A stretch of DNA of 64,000 nt from NCBI RefSeq assembly GCF_003667315.2, contig NZ_RCTZ02000005.1, positions 186,001 through 250,000 on the forward strand. The letters are read 5' to 3'. Under the pieces are notes generated by a model. That model saw only the letters and a program-made list of their open reading frames with translations, made no database searches and had not been told where the DNA came from. This stretch comes from Tropicibacter alexandrii. GTDB taxonomy: Bacteria; Pseudomonadota; Alphaproteobacteria; Rhodobacterales; Rhodobacteraceae. Of the stretch, positions 8,395 through 16,435 are shown piece by piece; position 1 is the stretch's first letter; each line of letters opens with the position of its first letter. The position numbers and the translations under genes were made by a program.

Positions 8395-8710
8395 GACGGC
8401 AGCTAATCGCAGAGCGCCGCGCAGGGCAAGAGGCGGCGCTGCGGCATTGTGAAGGAGCGGGCGCAAGGTCAATGGAATCATCCGAGAAGGCCCCTTTTGG
8501 GCATCACAATCCGCCCAACTGCCGGTTTCTGCCCCGGATCGCCCAATATCTGACCACGGTTTCGGTCAGGTTTCCGCACCAAAACCGCCCGGTCTACGTA
8601 GCAATGGGTATTCCCATACGAAAATGCGCTGCCTAATGTTGCCGCACTCTAACCGATCCGCGCCGGGTGGGGAGCCCGGCGCACCAACAAGAACCTTTGG
8701 GAGGATTCAT
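8395..8710. other. divergent control region between the kinase and TRAP operons
   Basis: 316 bp without a gene. It contains two inverted repeats, listed separately, and the GGGAGGA ribosome site of the TRAP binding protein at its right end. I could not assign a convincing sigma-70 promoter. Confidence 0.5.
8550..8617. promoter_or_regulatory. two inverted repeats upstream of the TRAP operon
   Basis: CTGACC-N8-GGTCAG at 8550-8569 and ATGGG-TATT-CCCAT at 8604-8617, the latter inside CTACGTAGCAATGGG. Both lie between the divergent two-component and TRAP operons. They are candidate binding sites for the NarL-type regulator encoded next door; the sites are seen, the link is inferred. Confidence 0.4.
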
Positions 8711-9796
8711 ATGGATCGCCGTTCATTCCTTCGCGCCTCGACCGTTGGTGCGGGCGCTGCCGCAGCCACCGGTCTGGCCGCTCCGGCCTATGCACAGGGC
8801 AAGCGCACCCTGACCATGGTCACCTCGTGGCCGCGCGGCTTTGCCGTGCTGGATGATGCAGCAAGCTATCTGGAAAAATTCGTCAGCGAGCTGTCCGATG
8901 GCCAGCTGACCATCGAAAAGAAAGCCCCGGGTGAACTGGTCGGCGCGTTCGAAGTGTTCGACGCCGTGTCCTCGGGTCAGGCAGACATGTACCACGCCGC
9001 CGACTACTACTTCATCTCGCAGCACCCGGGTTACGCCTATTTCACCGCCGTGCCGTTCGGTGGCACCGCGCAGGAAATGGTCAACTGGTACTACCATGGT
9101 GGCGGTCAGGATCTGCATGACGAGCTGGGCCAGATCTTCAACCTCAAGGGCCTGATGGCCGGCAACTCGGGCTCGCAGTCCGGTGGCTGGTTCTCCAAGG
9201 AAATCAAGTCGGCCGACGATTTCAACGGTCTGAAGTTCCGGATGCCGGGTCTTGGCGGTCAGGTGCTGGGCAAGCTGGGCGCATCGGTCCAGAACATCCC
9301 CGGCGGCGAACTGTATCAGGCGCTGTCCTCGGGTGCGATCGACGGTCTGGAGTGGGTCGGTCCGATGGCCGACGAGCGCGCCGGCTTCCAAGAAGTGGCG
9401 AAGATCTACTACACTGCGGGCTTCCACGAGCCGGGCTCGGCGCTGTCGGCCAACGTCAACCTCGACGTCTGGAACGACCTGACCGCGCAGCAGCAGGCGA
9501 TCCTGAACTACGCTTCCATGGCGACCACGCATTACCAGCTGGCCGAAACGCTGGCCAACAACGGTGCCGCACTGGCCCGTCTGCAGGCGCAGGGCGTGCG
9601 CACCATGCAATTCTCGGACGATGTCTGGGATGCCTTCGGCGCCGCGTCCAAGGAAGTCATGGACGAAAACATGAACGACGAGCTGTTCGCCAAGATCCGC
9701 GCATCGTTCGAGGAAAGCCTCGCCAACTCGGCAAGCTGGATCAACAAGTCGGATGGTTTCTACGTCCAGCAGCGCGTCCGCGTTCTGGGTCAGTAA
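8711..9796 (+). CDS. TRAP transporter periplasmic substrate-binding protein, TakP-like
   Basis: A 361-residue protein with a twin-arginine signal (DRRSFLRAS, then an alanine-rich segment, cleavage near AYAQG), so it is exported folded. The body is a DctP-type binding protein. Its phrases GELVGAFEVFDAVSSGQADM, FRMPGLGGQVLGKLGA and SSGAIDGLEWVGP match the 2-oxoacid/lactate (TakP and chloroaromatic/mannitol) branch. The start was chosen for the Tat motif and the GGGAGGA site before it. It is followed by an intrinsic terminator and then both membrane subunits, so it is probably made in excess. Confidence 0.92.
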   Translation: MDRRSFLRASTVGAGAAAATGLAAPAYAQGKRTLTMVTSWPRGFAVLDDAASYLEKFVSELSDGQLTIEKKAPGELVGAFEVFDAVSSGQADMYHAADYYFISQHPGYAYFTAVPFGGTAQEMVNWYYHGGGQDLHDELGQIFNLKGLMAGNSGSQSGGWFSKEIKSADDFNGLKFRMPGLGGQVLGKLGASVQNIPGGELYQALSSGAIDGLEWVGPMADERAGFQEVAKIYYTAGFHEPGSALSANVNLDVWNDLTAQQQAILNYASMATTHYQLAETLANNGAALARLQAQGVRTMQFSDDVWDAFGAASKEVMDENMNDELFAKIRASFEESLANSASWINKSDGFYVQQRVRVLGQ

Positions 9797-9813
9797 CCCC
9801 TTTGAAGACATTC

Positions 9814-9842
9814 GAAAGGCCCCCGCATGCCGGGGGCCTTTC
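9814..9842 (+). terminator. intrinsic terminator after the TRAP binding protein
   Basis: An 11-bp stem GAAAGGCCCCC/GGGGGCCTTTC with a 7-base loop, lying between the binding protein and permease genes. It probably lets only part of the transcription continue, giving more binding protein than permease. Confidence 0.8.
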
Positions 9843-9909
9843 CGCAGGTCCAAGAGCCTTGCGCCCAAAGCCAAGATGACCGGGGACACCGGCAAACGAG
9901 GGGGAAATC

Positions 9910-10839
9910 ATGGAAGAGACAGGCGGGGGCGGCTTCTTTGCCGTCTTGGCCGGGGGTATCTGGTGGGTGATCCAGAACATTGCCTTGGCCTTCTACAATC
10001 TGGGATACGCGATCACGCATCCGTCGACATGGCTCGACTGGTCGGACAAGACCGCGATCATGAAGTTCGTCTATTACGGCGCTTCGGTGGAGTTCTTCTT
10101 CGTCTGCCTGACCTTCTTCCTGGTCATCTTTGCCGTTGGCGTGTGGAAGGGGGAATTCCTTTGGGGCGTGGTGCGCGTGCTCGAAGGATTGGCCAACACC
10201 GTGGGCCGCTTCTTTGCATGGGCGGGCCTTTTGATGGTACTGCAACAGGTATTGATCGTCTTCATGCAGCGCATCTTTACCCGGCCCGACATGGTGTTCG
10301 GCTTTGGCATCCCGCTGGATTTCGACATCTCGTGGTATGCCGAGGAGCTGAAGCTCTACAATGCGATGGTCGTGGCGCTGTGCCTGACCTACACCTTCGT
10401 GCAGGGCGGGCATGTGCGGGTCGATCTGGTCTATTCGGCCATTTCCCACGGCAAGAAGCGCATGATCGACATGTTCGGCTCGCTGTTCTTCATGCTGCCG
10501 ATGGCGGTGCTGATCTGGATGTATAACTGGTATTTCATGTGGCGCTCGCTGGTGGTGCCGCCGGTCTCGCCGACCGATCCGATCGAGCGGATGGAGCTCA
10601 AGGCGCGCGCGTTGCGCTGGAATGTCGAGACCATCGGCTTCAGCCCCAACGGCTTCAACGGCTACTTCCTGTTCAAGATCCTGATGGTGGTGATGATCGC
10701 GTTGATCTTCATCCAGGCCTGGGCATTTTTCTACCGCTCCTTCCTAGAGTGGCGCGAAGGCCCCGAGGCCGAGGGCAAGTATCTGGACAAGGACGTGATC
10801 GAAGCGGGCGAAGAGCCCTACGACCACGCGGAATTCTGA
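9910..10839 (+). CDS. TRAP transporter small permease subunit (DctQ-like, large form)
   Basis: A 309-residue membrane protein, much longer than the usual 160-200 residues of DctQ. Hydrophobic segments are seen near residues 12-32, 56-80, 98-120, 145-170, 195-215 and 250-275. The conserved DctQ-type stretch is FVQGGHVRVDLVYS. Large DctQ forms accompany TakP-type systems. The GAGGGGGAAATC sequence gives a good ribosome site. It is followed after 13 bp by the large permease. Confidence 0.88.
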   Translation: MEETGGGGFFAVLAGGIWWVIQNIALAFYNLGYAITHPSTWLDWSDKTAIMKFVYYGASVEFFFVCLTFFLVIFAVGVWKGEFLWGVVRVLEGLANTVGRFFAWAGLLMVLQQVLIVFMQRIFTRPDMVFGFGIPLDFDISWYAEELKLYNAMVVALCLTYTFVQGGHVRVDLVYSAISHGKKRMIDMFGSLFFMLPMAVLIWMYNWYFMWRSLVVPPVSPTDPIERMELKARALRWNVETIGFSPNGFNGYFLFKILMVVMIALIFIQAWAFFYRSFLEWREGPEAEGKYLDKDVIEAGEEPYDHAEF

Positions 10840-10852
10840 GGGAGCAACAGAC

Positions 10853-13213
10853 ATGCTATTCGGATTGGATGGGGTCGAAATCGGCCTGATCATCGTCTTC
10901 CTGACGCTCTTCTCGGCAATCTTGTCGGGCTTCCCGGTGGCGTTCGCCATCGGCGGGGCGGGTGTCATTTCCTTCGGGATCATTGCGGCGCTCGACAGCG
11001 CCGGGATCCTGATCCACCAGGCCATCGACACCTCGTCCGAGGCCTATAACGCATTGGTTGCCAGCGGGGTGGCCGAGGGCACGATCAGCACCTTCCGATA
11101 CCCGGACCTGCCCCGCATCGCGACCGAGTCGATCTTTCCCGCCGGTGGCTGGGAAAACGCGCTGTCGCGCAATGTGGGCTTCATCACCAACCGCATCAAC
11201 GAACGCGTGATCGCGGGCCAGTCGATCGAGACGCTGCTGGCGGTGCTGATGTTCGTGCTGATGGGGATCGTGCTGGAACGGTCCAAGATCGCGAACGATC
11301 TGCTGACCACCATGGCGCGGGTCTTTGGCCCCTTGCCGGGCGGTCTGGCCGTGTCGATCGTCGTCGTGGGCGCGTTCCTTGCGGCTTCGACCGGGATCGT
11401 CGGGGCGACCGTGGTGACGATGGGCCTGCTGGCCCTGCCGACCATGCTGCGCAACAACTATTCGCCGGAACTGGCGACCGGTGTGATCGCGGCCAGCGGC
11501 ACGCTGGGCCAGATCATCCCGCCCTCGATCGTGATCGTTCTTCTGGGGACGCTGGCCGGGGATCTTTACTCCTCGGCGCAGGAAACCCGCGCCGTCGATG
11601 CAGGCTGTACCGATGCGCTGACCTATCTGGGTGAACCGGCGGTCGTGTCGGTGGGCACGCTGTTCCAGGCGGCCTTGCTGCCCGGCATCCTGCTGGCCGG
11701 GCTATATGCGGCCTATGCCTTTGGCTACGCCATGCTCAACCCGTCCAAGGCCCCGGCCGTGGAACTGGGCGCGGGCGACAGCGAGCCGCGCACCCGAGGC
11801 GAGGCCTTTACCTGGTTCCTCGGCGTGCCGATCGCACTGATCGCGGGCATGATGCTGCTGACGCAGGTCAACCTCATCGGGTCGCAATCCACGCAGGTCG
11901 ACAGCTTCTCGGATCAGGGGGCGACGGCAAGCCTGCGCACCAATGTCGGTGAACAGTGCAAGGCCTCGATGATCGAACTGCATGGCCAAGAGGCTTGGGA
12001 CGAGGCCGTGGCCGAACAACAGGCGATCGACGAGGCCGGTGGCGTGCAGACTGCGCATCGCCTGACCCCGGAAGAGATCGAAGCCCTGCGCGTCGCCAAG
12101 ATCGCCAATGCCGCGCCCATCGGGACCGGGATTGCCCTGATCGCGGTGGTGTTCGGCCTGATCCTTGCGGTGGCACGGGGCATCTCGCCGATGTCCGATC
12201 CGCGCCCGCTGCTGATCGGGGCCGGGGGGATCGTGCTGGGCCTGCTGGTGGATGCGCTGTTCATCGCGCCGACCACGTCGTCGCTTTGGACGGTGATCGT
12301 GATGCTGATCCCGTGGGCCATCGCGCTGTATGGTGTGACCGAAGCGATGAAGCGCCTGTCAAAGAACGATCTGCTGCGCGTGGTCTTCCCGCCGCTGGTC
12401 CTGATCGTGGCGGTGCTGGGGTCGATTCTTGGCGGCATCACCAACCCGACGCCCGCGGCGGCGCTGGGGGCCGCCGGGGCAATCATGCTGGCGGCCTATC
12501 GCAAGCTGCAGGACGAGGACCGCTCGCCCAAGATCATCATCTGGTCGACCCTCGCGGTCATCATCATGATCCTGATCGGGGTGAATTTCGACCTGCGCAT
12601 CAACACGGAGAACGTCAACTTCGAATCCTGGGTCGCGTTCTTCTTTGCCTATGCGGCCTACCTGTACGCGCTGTTCGGCCTGCTGTTCAGCTGCTGGGTG
12701 TTGTTCCGCTCGGGCGTGTTGACGCCTGCGGTCCGAGAGACGGCCAAGGTGACGAGCATGGTGTTCACCATCCTCATCGCCTCGCAGCTCTTGAACCTCG
12801 TGGTGATCTCTTTCGGGGGCGAGCATTACATCCAGCTTTTCCTGAAAAGCTTCGATGATGTGCGGACGGTCTTCCTGATCGTCATGCTGGTGCTGTTCGT
12901 GCTGGGCTTCGTGCTGGATTTCCTCGAGATCATCTACATCGTCGTGCCGATCGTCGGCCCGGTGATCTACGGCGCGCATTTCGATCCGAAATGGGTGACG
13001 ATCATGATCGCGGTCAACTTGCAGACCTCGTTCCTGACACCACCCTTCGGCTTTGCCCTGTTCTACCTGCGCGGTGTCGCACCCAAGGAAGTCACCACCG
13101 GCCATATCTATCGCGGGGTCATTCCCTTCGTGCTGATCCAGGTGGTGGGGCTGGCGATCCTCGCCTTCTTCCCCGGGATCGTGACCATCGTGCCGGACCT
13201 GATGCCGAACTGA
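10853..13213 (+). CDS. TRAP transporter large permease subunit (DctM-like, extended)
   Basis: A 786-residue multi-spanning protein. The N-terminal third carries DctM hallmarks (LSGFPVAFAIGG; ASTGIVGATVVTMGLLALPTM; SGTLGQIIPPSIVIVLLG), and the C-terminal part ends with the usual NLQTSFLTPPFGFALFYLRG. Ordinary DctM is about 430 residues. Here an extra section of about 200 residues (roughly 310-500) holds a polar loop rich in Glu/Gln and several additional membrane helices. With DctQ and the binding protein it forms a sodium-driven solute importer in the inner membrane. Confidence 0.9.
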   Translation: MLFGLDGVEIGLIIVFLTLFSAILSGFPVAFAIGGAGVISFGIIAALDSAGILIHQAIDTSSEAYNALVASGVAEGTISTFRYPDLPRIATESIFPAGGWENALSRNVGFITNRINERVIAGQSIETLLAVLMFVLMGIVLERSKIANDLLTTMARVFGPLPGGLAVSIVVVGAFLAASTGIVGATVVTMGLLALPTMLRNNYSPELATGVIAASGTLGQIIPPSIVIVLLGTLAGDLYSSAQETRAVDAGCTDALTYLGEPAVVSVGTLFQAALLPGILLAGLYAAYAFGYAMLNPSKAPAVELGAGDSEPRTRGEAFTWFLGVPIALIAGMMLLTQVNLIGSQSTQVDSFSDQGATASLRTNVGEQCKASMIELHGQEAWDEAVAEQQAIDEAGGVQTAHRLTPEEIEALRVAKIANAAPIGTGIALIAVVFGLILAVARGISPMSDPRPLLIGAGGIVLGLLVDALFIAPTTSSLWTVIVMLIPWAIALYGVTEAMKRLSKNDLLRVVFPPLVLIVAVLGSILGGITNPTPAAALGAAGAIMLAAYRKLQDEDRSPKIIIWSTLAVIIMILIGVNFDLRINTENVNFESWVAFFFAYAAYLYALFGLLFSCWVLFRSGVLTPAVRETAKVTSMVFTILIASQLLNLVVISFGGEHYIQLFLKSFDDVRTVFLIVMLVLFVLGFVLDFLEIIYIVVPIVGPVIYGAHFDPKWVTIMIAVNLQTSFLTPPFGFALFYLRGVAPKEVTTGHIYRGVIPFVLIQVVGLAILAFFPGIVTIVPDLMPN

Positions 13214-13232
13214 TCCGCATGACATGAAAAGC

Positions 13233-13263
13233 AAAGGGCCGCCCCGAGGGTGGCCCTTTTTAC
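13233..13263 (+). terminator. intrinsic terminator of the TRAP operon
   Basis: Stem AAAGGGCC-G-CCC / GGG-T-GGCCCTTT with a short loop and a T-run, 20 bp after the large permease stop. Confidence 0.85.
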
Positions 13264-13406
13264 GTGTGGGGGATCGCCCTAAAGGTGTCACACTTTTTAA
13301 GAGAATGCCCCGAAAAAATACCACTGTCTCCGTTTCGAGACCGCAAACGATCTCCAATCTGCTGTCAGTCCCGGGCGTTATCCGGAAACAGACGGAGGAT
13401 TGTGTT

Positions 13407-13694
13407 ATGGCAAGTTCTCAGTTGAATGCGTTTTATTCGTCCCAATCGCGCGCTGTGCGCGACCCCGAAATCAAGCGGCCCGGGCATCGCATCGGCCATC
13501 GTTCCCTTGGTCCGGTGCATCGTCCGGGGCCGACTTGGCACAACCGGGCCATCCTGCAAGCGGAAGACCCCGCCGCGCTGTTACTTGCGCGACCCTTGCC
13601 GATGCATGTGCGGCTGCGCCGCCGCATGCGCATGGCGGCCCTGCTGGCGGTCAGCTTTGCCCTGACGCCAATCCTGCCGGCGCTGTTGACCTGA
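13407..13694 (+). CDS. hypothetical protein with C-terminal hydrophobic segment
   Basis: A 95-residue ORF starting at an ATG with GGAGG 8 nt upstream. The N-terminal two thirds are basic and rich in His, Arg and Pro. The last 25 residues (MRMAALLAVSFALTPILPAL) are hydrophobic and may be a tail anchor. No family recognised. It converges with bpt, with 2 bp between the stops. The ribosome site supports it; composition alone would not. Confidence 0.45.
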   Translation: MASSQLNAFYSSQSRAVRDPEIKRPGHRIGHRSLGPVHRPGPTWHNRAILQAEDPAALLLARPLPMHVRLRRRMRMAALLAVSFALTPILPALLT

Positions 13695-13696
13695 TT

Positions 13697-14509
13697 TCAG
13701 GCGCGGCTGTCGGGGAATGAGATATTGGCCACCTGCTCGGCGATCGGATCGGTCGAGAGCGGGTGGGTCTCGGGGCTGAAATCCTCGGGCGTGGTCATGG
13801 GCACCCATTCGCCTTTGACATACAGTTCAAGGGCATCGAATTGCGCCTTGTACCCCATCTTGTCCGAGCCCGGCACCCAGTAACCCAGATAGACGTATGG
13901 CAGGCCCGCCTCGCGCGCGATCTCGATATGGTCGAGGATCATCCATGTCCCGAGGGATTGCTTGATCTGGCTGGGTTCGTAAAAGCTGTAGACCATGGAC
14001 AGGCCGTCATCGAGCATGTCCGTCAGGCAGGTCGCGATCAAGTCACCGCTGTCCTGATCGGCATATTCGATCACGCGGGTGCGGATCGGCGTTTCCTCGA
14101 CCATGGCGGCGAATTCAAACACGTCCATATCGGCCATGCCGCCATCGGCATGGCGCTCATCCAGATAGCGGCGGAAGAGGTCGTATTGCTCTTCGGTCGC
14201 CCAAGGGCTGGTCGCGCGCCGTTGGAGATGGGCGTTCTTCTTCCATACGCGTTTCTGCGAGCGGGTTGGCGTGAACCGGGTCACGTCGATGCGTGCCGAC
14301 AGGCAGGCCGCGCAATCCGAGCAGGACGGGCGATAGAGCACGTTCTGGCTACGGCGGAAGCCCTGTTTGGACAGGCTGTCATTGAGCACCTGTGCGTTGT
14401 CGCCTTGCAGGGCGGTGAACAGCTTCCGTTCCATCCGGCCCTCGAGATAGGGGCAGGGCTGGGGGGCCGTCACATAGAATTGCGGCGCAAGGGGCAGCGA
14501 ATGGCGCAT
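13697..14509 (-). CDS. bpt: aspartate/glutamate leucyltransferase (bacterial arginyltransferase homologue)
   Basis: A 270-residue protein. Family marks are [16 protein letters not shown] near residue 19, [14 protein letters not shown] and the [12 protein letters not shown] cluster. The enzyme transfers leucine from Leu-tRNA to N-terminal Asp or Glu of proteins, making them N-end-rule substrates for ClpS/ClpAP. The N-terminal domain carries the cysteines; the C-terminal GNAT-like domain contains [10 protein letters not shown] and LGYWVPGS. Length and start are as in the family. Confidence 0.93.
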   Translation of the reverse strand: MRHSLPLAPQFYVTAPQPCPYLEGRMERKLFTALQGDNAQVLNDSLSKQGFRRSQNVLYRPSCSDCAACLSARIDVTRFTPTRSQKRVWKKNAHLQRRATSPWATEEQYDLFRRYLDERHADGGMADMDVFEFAAMVEETPIRTRVIEYADQDSGDLIATCLTDMLDDGLSMVYSFYEPSQIKQSLGTWMILDHIEIAREAGLPYVYLGYWVPGSDKMGYKAQFDALELYVKGEWVPMTTPEDFSPETHPLSTDPIAEQVANISFPDSRA

Positions 14510-14731
14510 TGTCGTCCGTGTCCAAAAAAGGCGTCGTCCAATGAGACGAGGTTTGTCTCGGGACGTTTAACAAAACGGTAACAATGATGATGGATTTCGC
14601 CAACCCCCCGAAAATGGCGAGTTTGCGGATTTTCGCGGAATTTTGAGGTCAGGGTTAATCCGGGCCGGAGGCCCCGGGTCAGGCCCGGGGCACGTGTCTT
14701 TGTCAGGCTCGGCGGTTCAGCGCCGCAGGTT

Positions 14732-15175
14732 TTATGCACGGCGGTTTAGCGCCGTGGTTCCCAGCACCATGTCGGTCAGGCCCTGACCGCGTTCGGTGGT
14801 CATCATGAAGATGATCGAGGCCAGTTGCACCACCCCGAAGCCCCAGGACACGAAATAGCCGACGGTGTGCAGGAAGGCCTGCATCGAATTCAGCCGTCGG
14901 CCATAGGCGTCCCGGAACTCGATCGCCATCAGGCGCATGCCTGGCGTTGCCGATCCCAGCGCGATGGTCACCCAGCGGTAGACGAAACTGACGCCGACGA
15001 AGATCGCCAGCCAAAAAAACACGCCCACGATGGAGATCAGCGCCAGCACCGTGGTGATCAGCGCGATCAGGATCGTGTCCACGACCCAGGCCAGACCGCG
15101 CTTGACGGGGACGGAGGCGTAGAATTCGCCCTGACGCTCCGGGTCGGGCAGGTGGGTCATCGATTCGCTATACAT
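14732..15175 (-). CDS. RDD-family membrane protein
   Basis: About 147 residues from the ATG at 15175 (MYSESMTHLPDPE); an ATG at 15160 is the alternative. The RDD signature is modified (KRGLAWVVDTILIALITT), with hydrophobic segments near 35-60, 60-80 and 110-130 and the phrase GSATPGMRLMAIEFRDAYGRR. RDD proteins are small inner-membrane proteins of uncertain function. It lies downstream of the DUF2852 gene on the same strand, with a GC-rich hairpin (15202-15223) between them. Confidence 0.8.
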   Translation of the reverse strand: MYSESMTHLPDPERQGEFYASVPVKRGLAWVVDTILIALITTVLALISIVGVFFWLAIFVGVSFVYRWVTIALGSATPGMRLMAIEFRDAYGRRLNSMQAFLHTVGYFVSWGFGVVQLASIIFMMTTERGQGLTDMVLGTTALNRRA

Positions 15176-15236
15176 TCCTTGGGTCCTGTCGTCATGAGGG
15201 ACCGGCCCCCCGTGGGGGACCGGCGTAGCAAGGCTA

Positions 15237-15680
15237 TCAGGCCTCTTCGTTTTCCGAAACCGGGGCGTCCTTGGCTTCTTTCGCACGCTTGGCGCGGTCA
15301 TCCATGAACTGGTCGAACTCGGCCTTGTCCTTGGCTTCGCGGAGGCGTTCCAGGAAGGATTCGAAGGCGTCCTGCTCGGCTTCCAGACGCGCCAGCGTAT
15401 CGGCCTTGTAGGCGTCGAAGGCGCGGTTGCCCGAGGGTTTCATCGCCTGCCACGCCTGATGGCGGACGGACGGGGCACGGTGGCGGCAGGATTTTCCGAA
15501 CATGCGTTTGCTCCAGATCATGTAGGCCAGAAGGGCGAGGCCCACGGGCCAGAAGAAGATGAACCCAAGAACCATGGCCGCGATCCAGGCGCCTTTGCCC
15601 TTGGCATCGAGCCAGGCCTCTGCCCGCGACAGCCAGCCAGCTTGGGCGGGCAGTTGGGTCGTATAAGCGGCGGTGGTCAT
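15237..15680 (-). CDS. DUF2852 membrane protein
   Basis: A 147-residue protein. One membrane segment (about 31-55, WIAAMVLGFIFFWPVGLALL) is followed by a cytoplasmic helical region, mostly charged and probably coiled-coil, starting AFDAYKADTLARLEAEQDAF. This pattern is DUF2852, restricted to alphaproteobacteria, function unknown. The upstream region has two near-identical palindromes of TGTGAA-N5-TTYACA, so the gene looks tightly regulated. Confidence 0.8.
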   Translation of the reverse strand: MTTAAYTTQLPAQAGWLSRAEAWLDAKGKGAWIAAMVLGFIFFWPVGLALLAYMIWSKRMFGKSCRHRAPSVRHQAWQAMKPSGNRAFDAYKADTLARLEAEQDAFESFLERLREAKDKAEFDQFMDDRAKRAKEAKDAPVSENEEA

Positions 15681-15705
15681 GTCTCTCTCCGTGTTTGAGT
15701 TGCTA

Positions 15706-15781
15706 TGTGAATGTCTTTCACATTACAGGAGATCGGAATTGCGGCCCGGCTTTGCAAGGGGTGATGTGAAGGTTTTTTACA
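15706..15781. promoter_or_regulatory. twin palindromic operator-like sites upstream of the DUF2852 gene
   Basis: TGTGAA-TGTCT-TTCACA at 15706-15722 (perfect) and TGTGAA-GGTTT-TTTACA at 15765-15781 (one mismatch), 59 bp apart. The half-sites are TGTGA with 7 bp between, one base longer than a CRP site. Candidate binding sites for an unidentified dimeric regulator. Confidence 0.5.
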
Positions 15782-15850
15782 TTTATCGGAGGTTGTGTTT
15801 TTCGTCAGTCGCTTAGAGGGCTTCGCCCTCGGCGCTTTGCGCCTCACCCA

Positions 15851-15873
15851 CGGTATTTTGGGCCGGAAGAAAC
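15851..15873 (+). repeat. short intergenic motif, copy B
   Basis: CGGTATTTTGGGCCGGAAGA followed by AAC; compare copies at 3887-3913, 20263-20287 and 26426-26453. Confidence 0.4.
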
Positions 15874-15878
15874 CGGGA

Positions 15879-16346
15879 TCAGAGTGTGAAATCGGCTTTT
15901 TGCGCGCCGGTGAGTGCGGGCAGCAGGCGAGGGTCGAGCGCGAAGAGGTGGCGCGGCGTTCCAGCGGCGGCGTAGACCTGCGTGAAGTCCAGAAGGCGGG
16001 GATCGAACCACGCCCGGATCGGGTTCAGGTGGCCGATGGGGGCGACGCCCCCGATGGCAAAGCCGGTCTGCGCCCGGATCAGCGCCGCATCGGCCTTGCC
16101 CAGCGGCTCTGCGGCGAGGGCGGTGGCCTTGTCGGCGCAGACCCTGTTGCCCCCGGCGGTCAGGAAAAGAACCGCCTCGCCGGTTGTTTCGGCGCGAAAG
16201 ATGATCGACTTGGCGATCTGGTCGAGCGCGCAACCGAGGCTGTCGGCGGCCTCCTGCGCGGTGCGGGCGGCGCCGACTTCGGTGACGTCATCGGGCAGTC
16301 CGGCGGCCTGAAGCGCTGCGCGCACGCGTTTGAGGGATTTGCTCAT
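15879..16346 (-). CDS. YbaK/ProX-type aminoacyl-tRNA deacylase
   Basis: A 155-residue single-domain protein from the ATG giving MSKSLKRVRAAL, which has AAGGAA just upstream. The YbaK/ProX fold is indicated by AKSIIFRAETTGEAVLFLTAGG and GFAIGGVAPIGH, the latter being the conserved GGVxPxGH active-site segment. These proteins hydrolyse mischarged tRNAs in trans (for example Ala- or Cys-tRNAPro). The 27-residue upstream extension of the frame is not convincing. Confidence 0.88.
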   Translation of the reverse strand: MSKSLKRVRAALQAAGLPDDVTEVGAARTAQEAADSLGCALDQIAKSIIFRAETTGEAVLFLTAGGNRVCADKATALAAEPLGKADAALIRAQTGFAIGGVAPIGHLNPIRAWFDPRLLDFTQVYAAAGTPRHLFALDPRLLPALTGAQKADFTL

Positions 16347-16435
16347 GGCGGTTCCTTTTCGCGCAAGATGGGCGAGGGGGCAGGCCGGTGCAAGCGGGTG
16401 TTGCGCTTTGCCAAAAGCCGTGGCCATGTTGCGCC

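Noticed and set aside
15202-15223. GC-rich hairpin between the DUF2852 and RDD genes as a terminator
   Set aside because: The stem CCGG-CCCCC/GGGGG-A-CCGG is real but has no T-run and lies between co-directional genes, so it may only be an RNA stability element.
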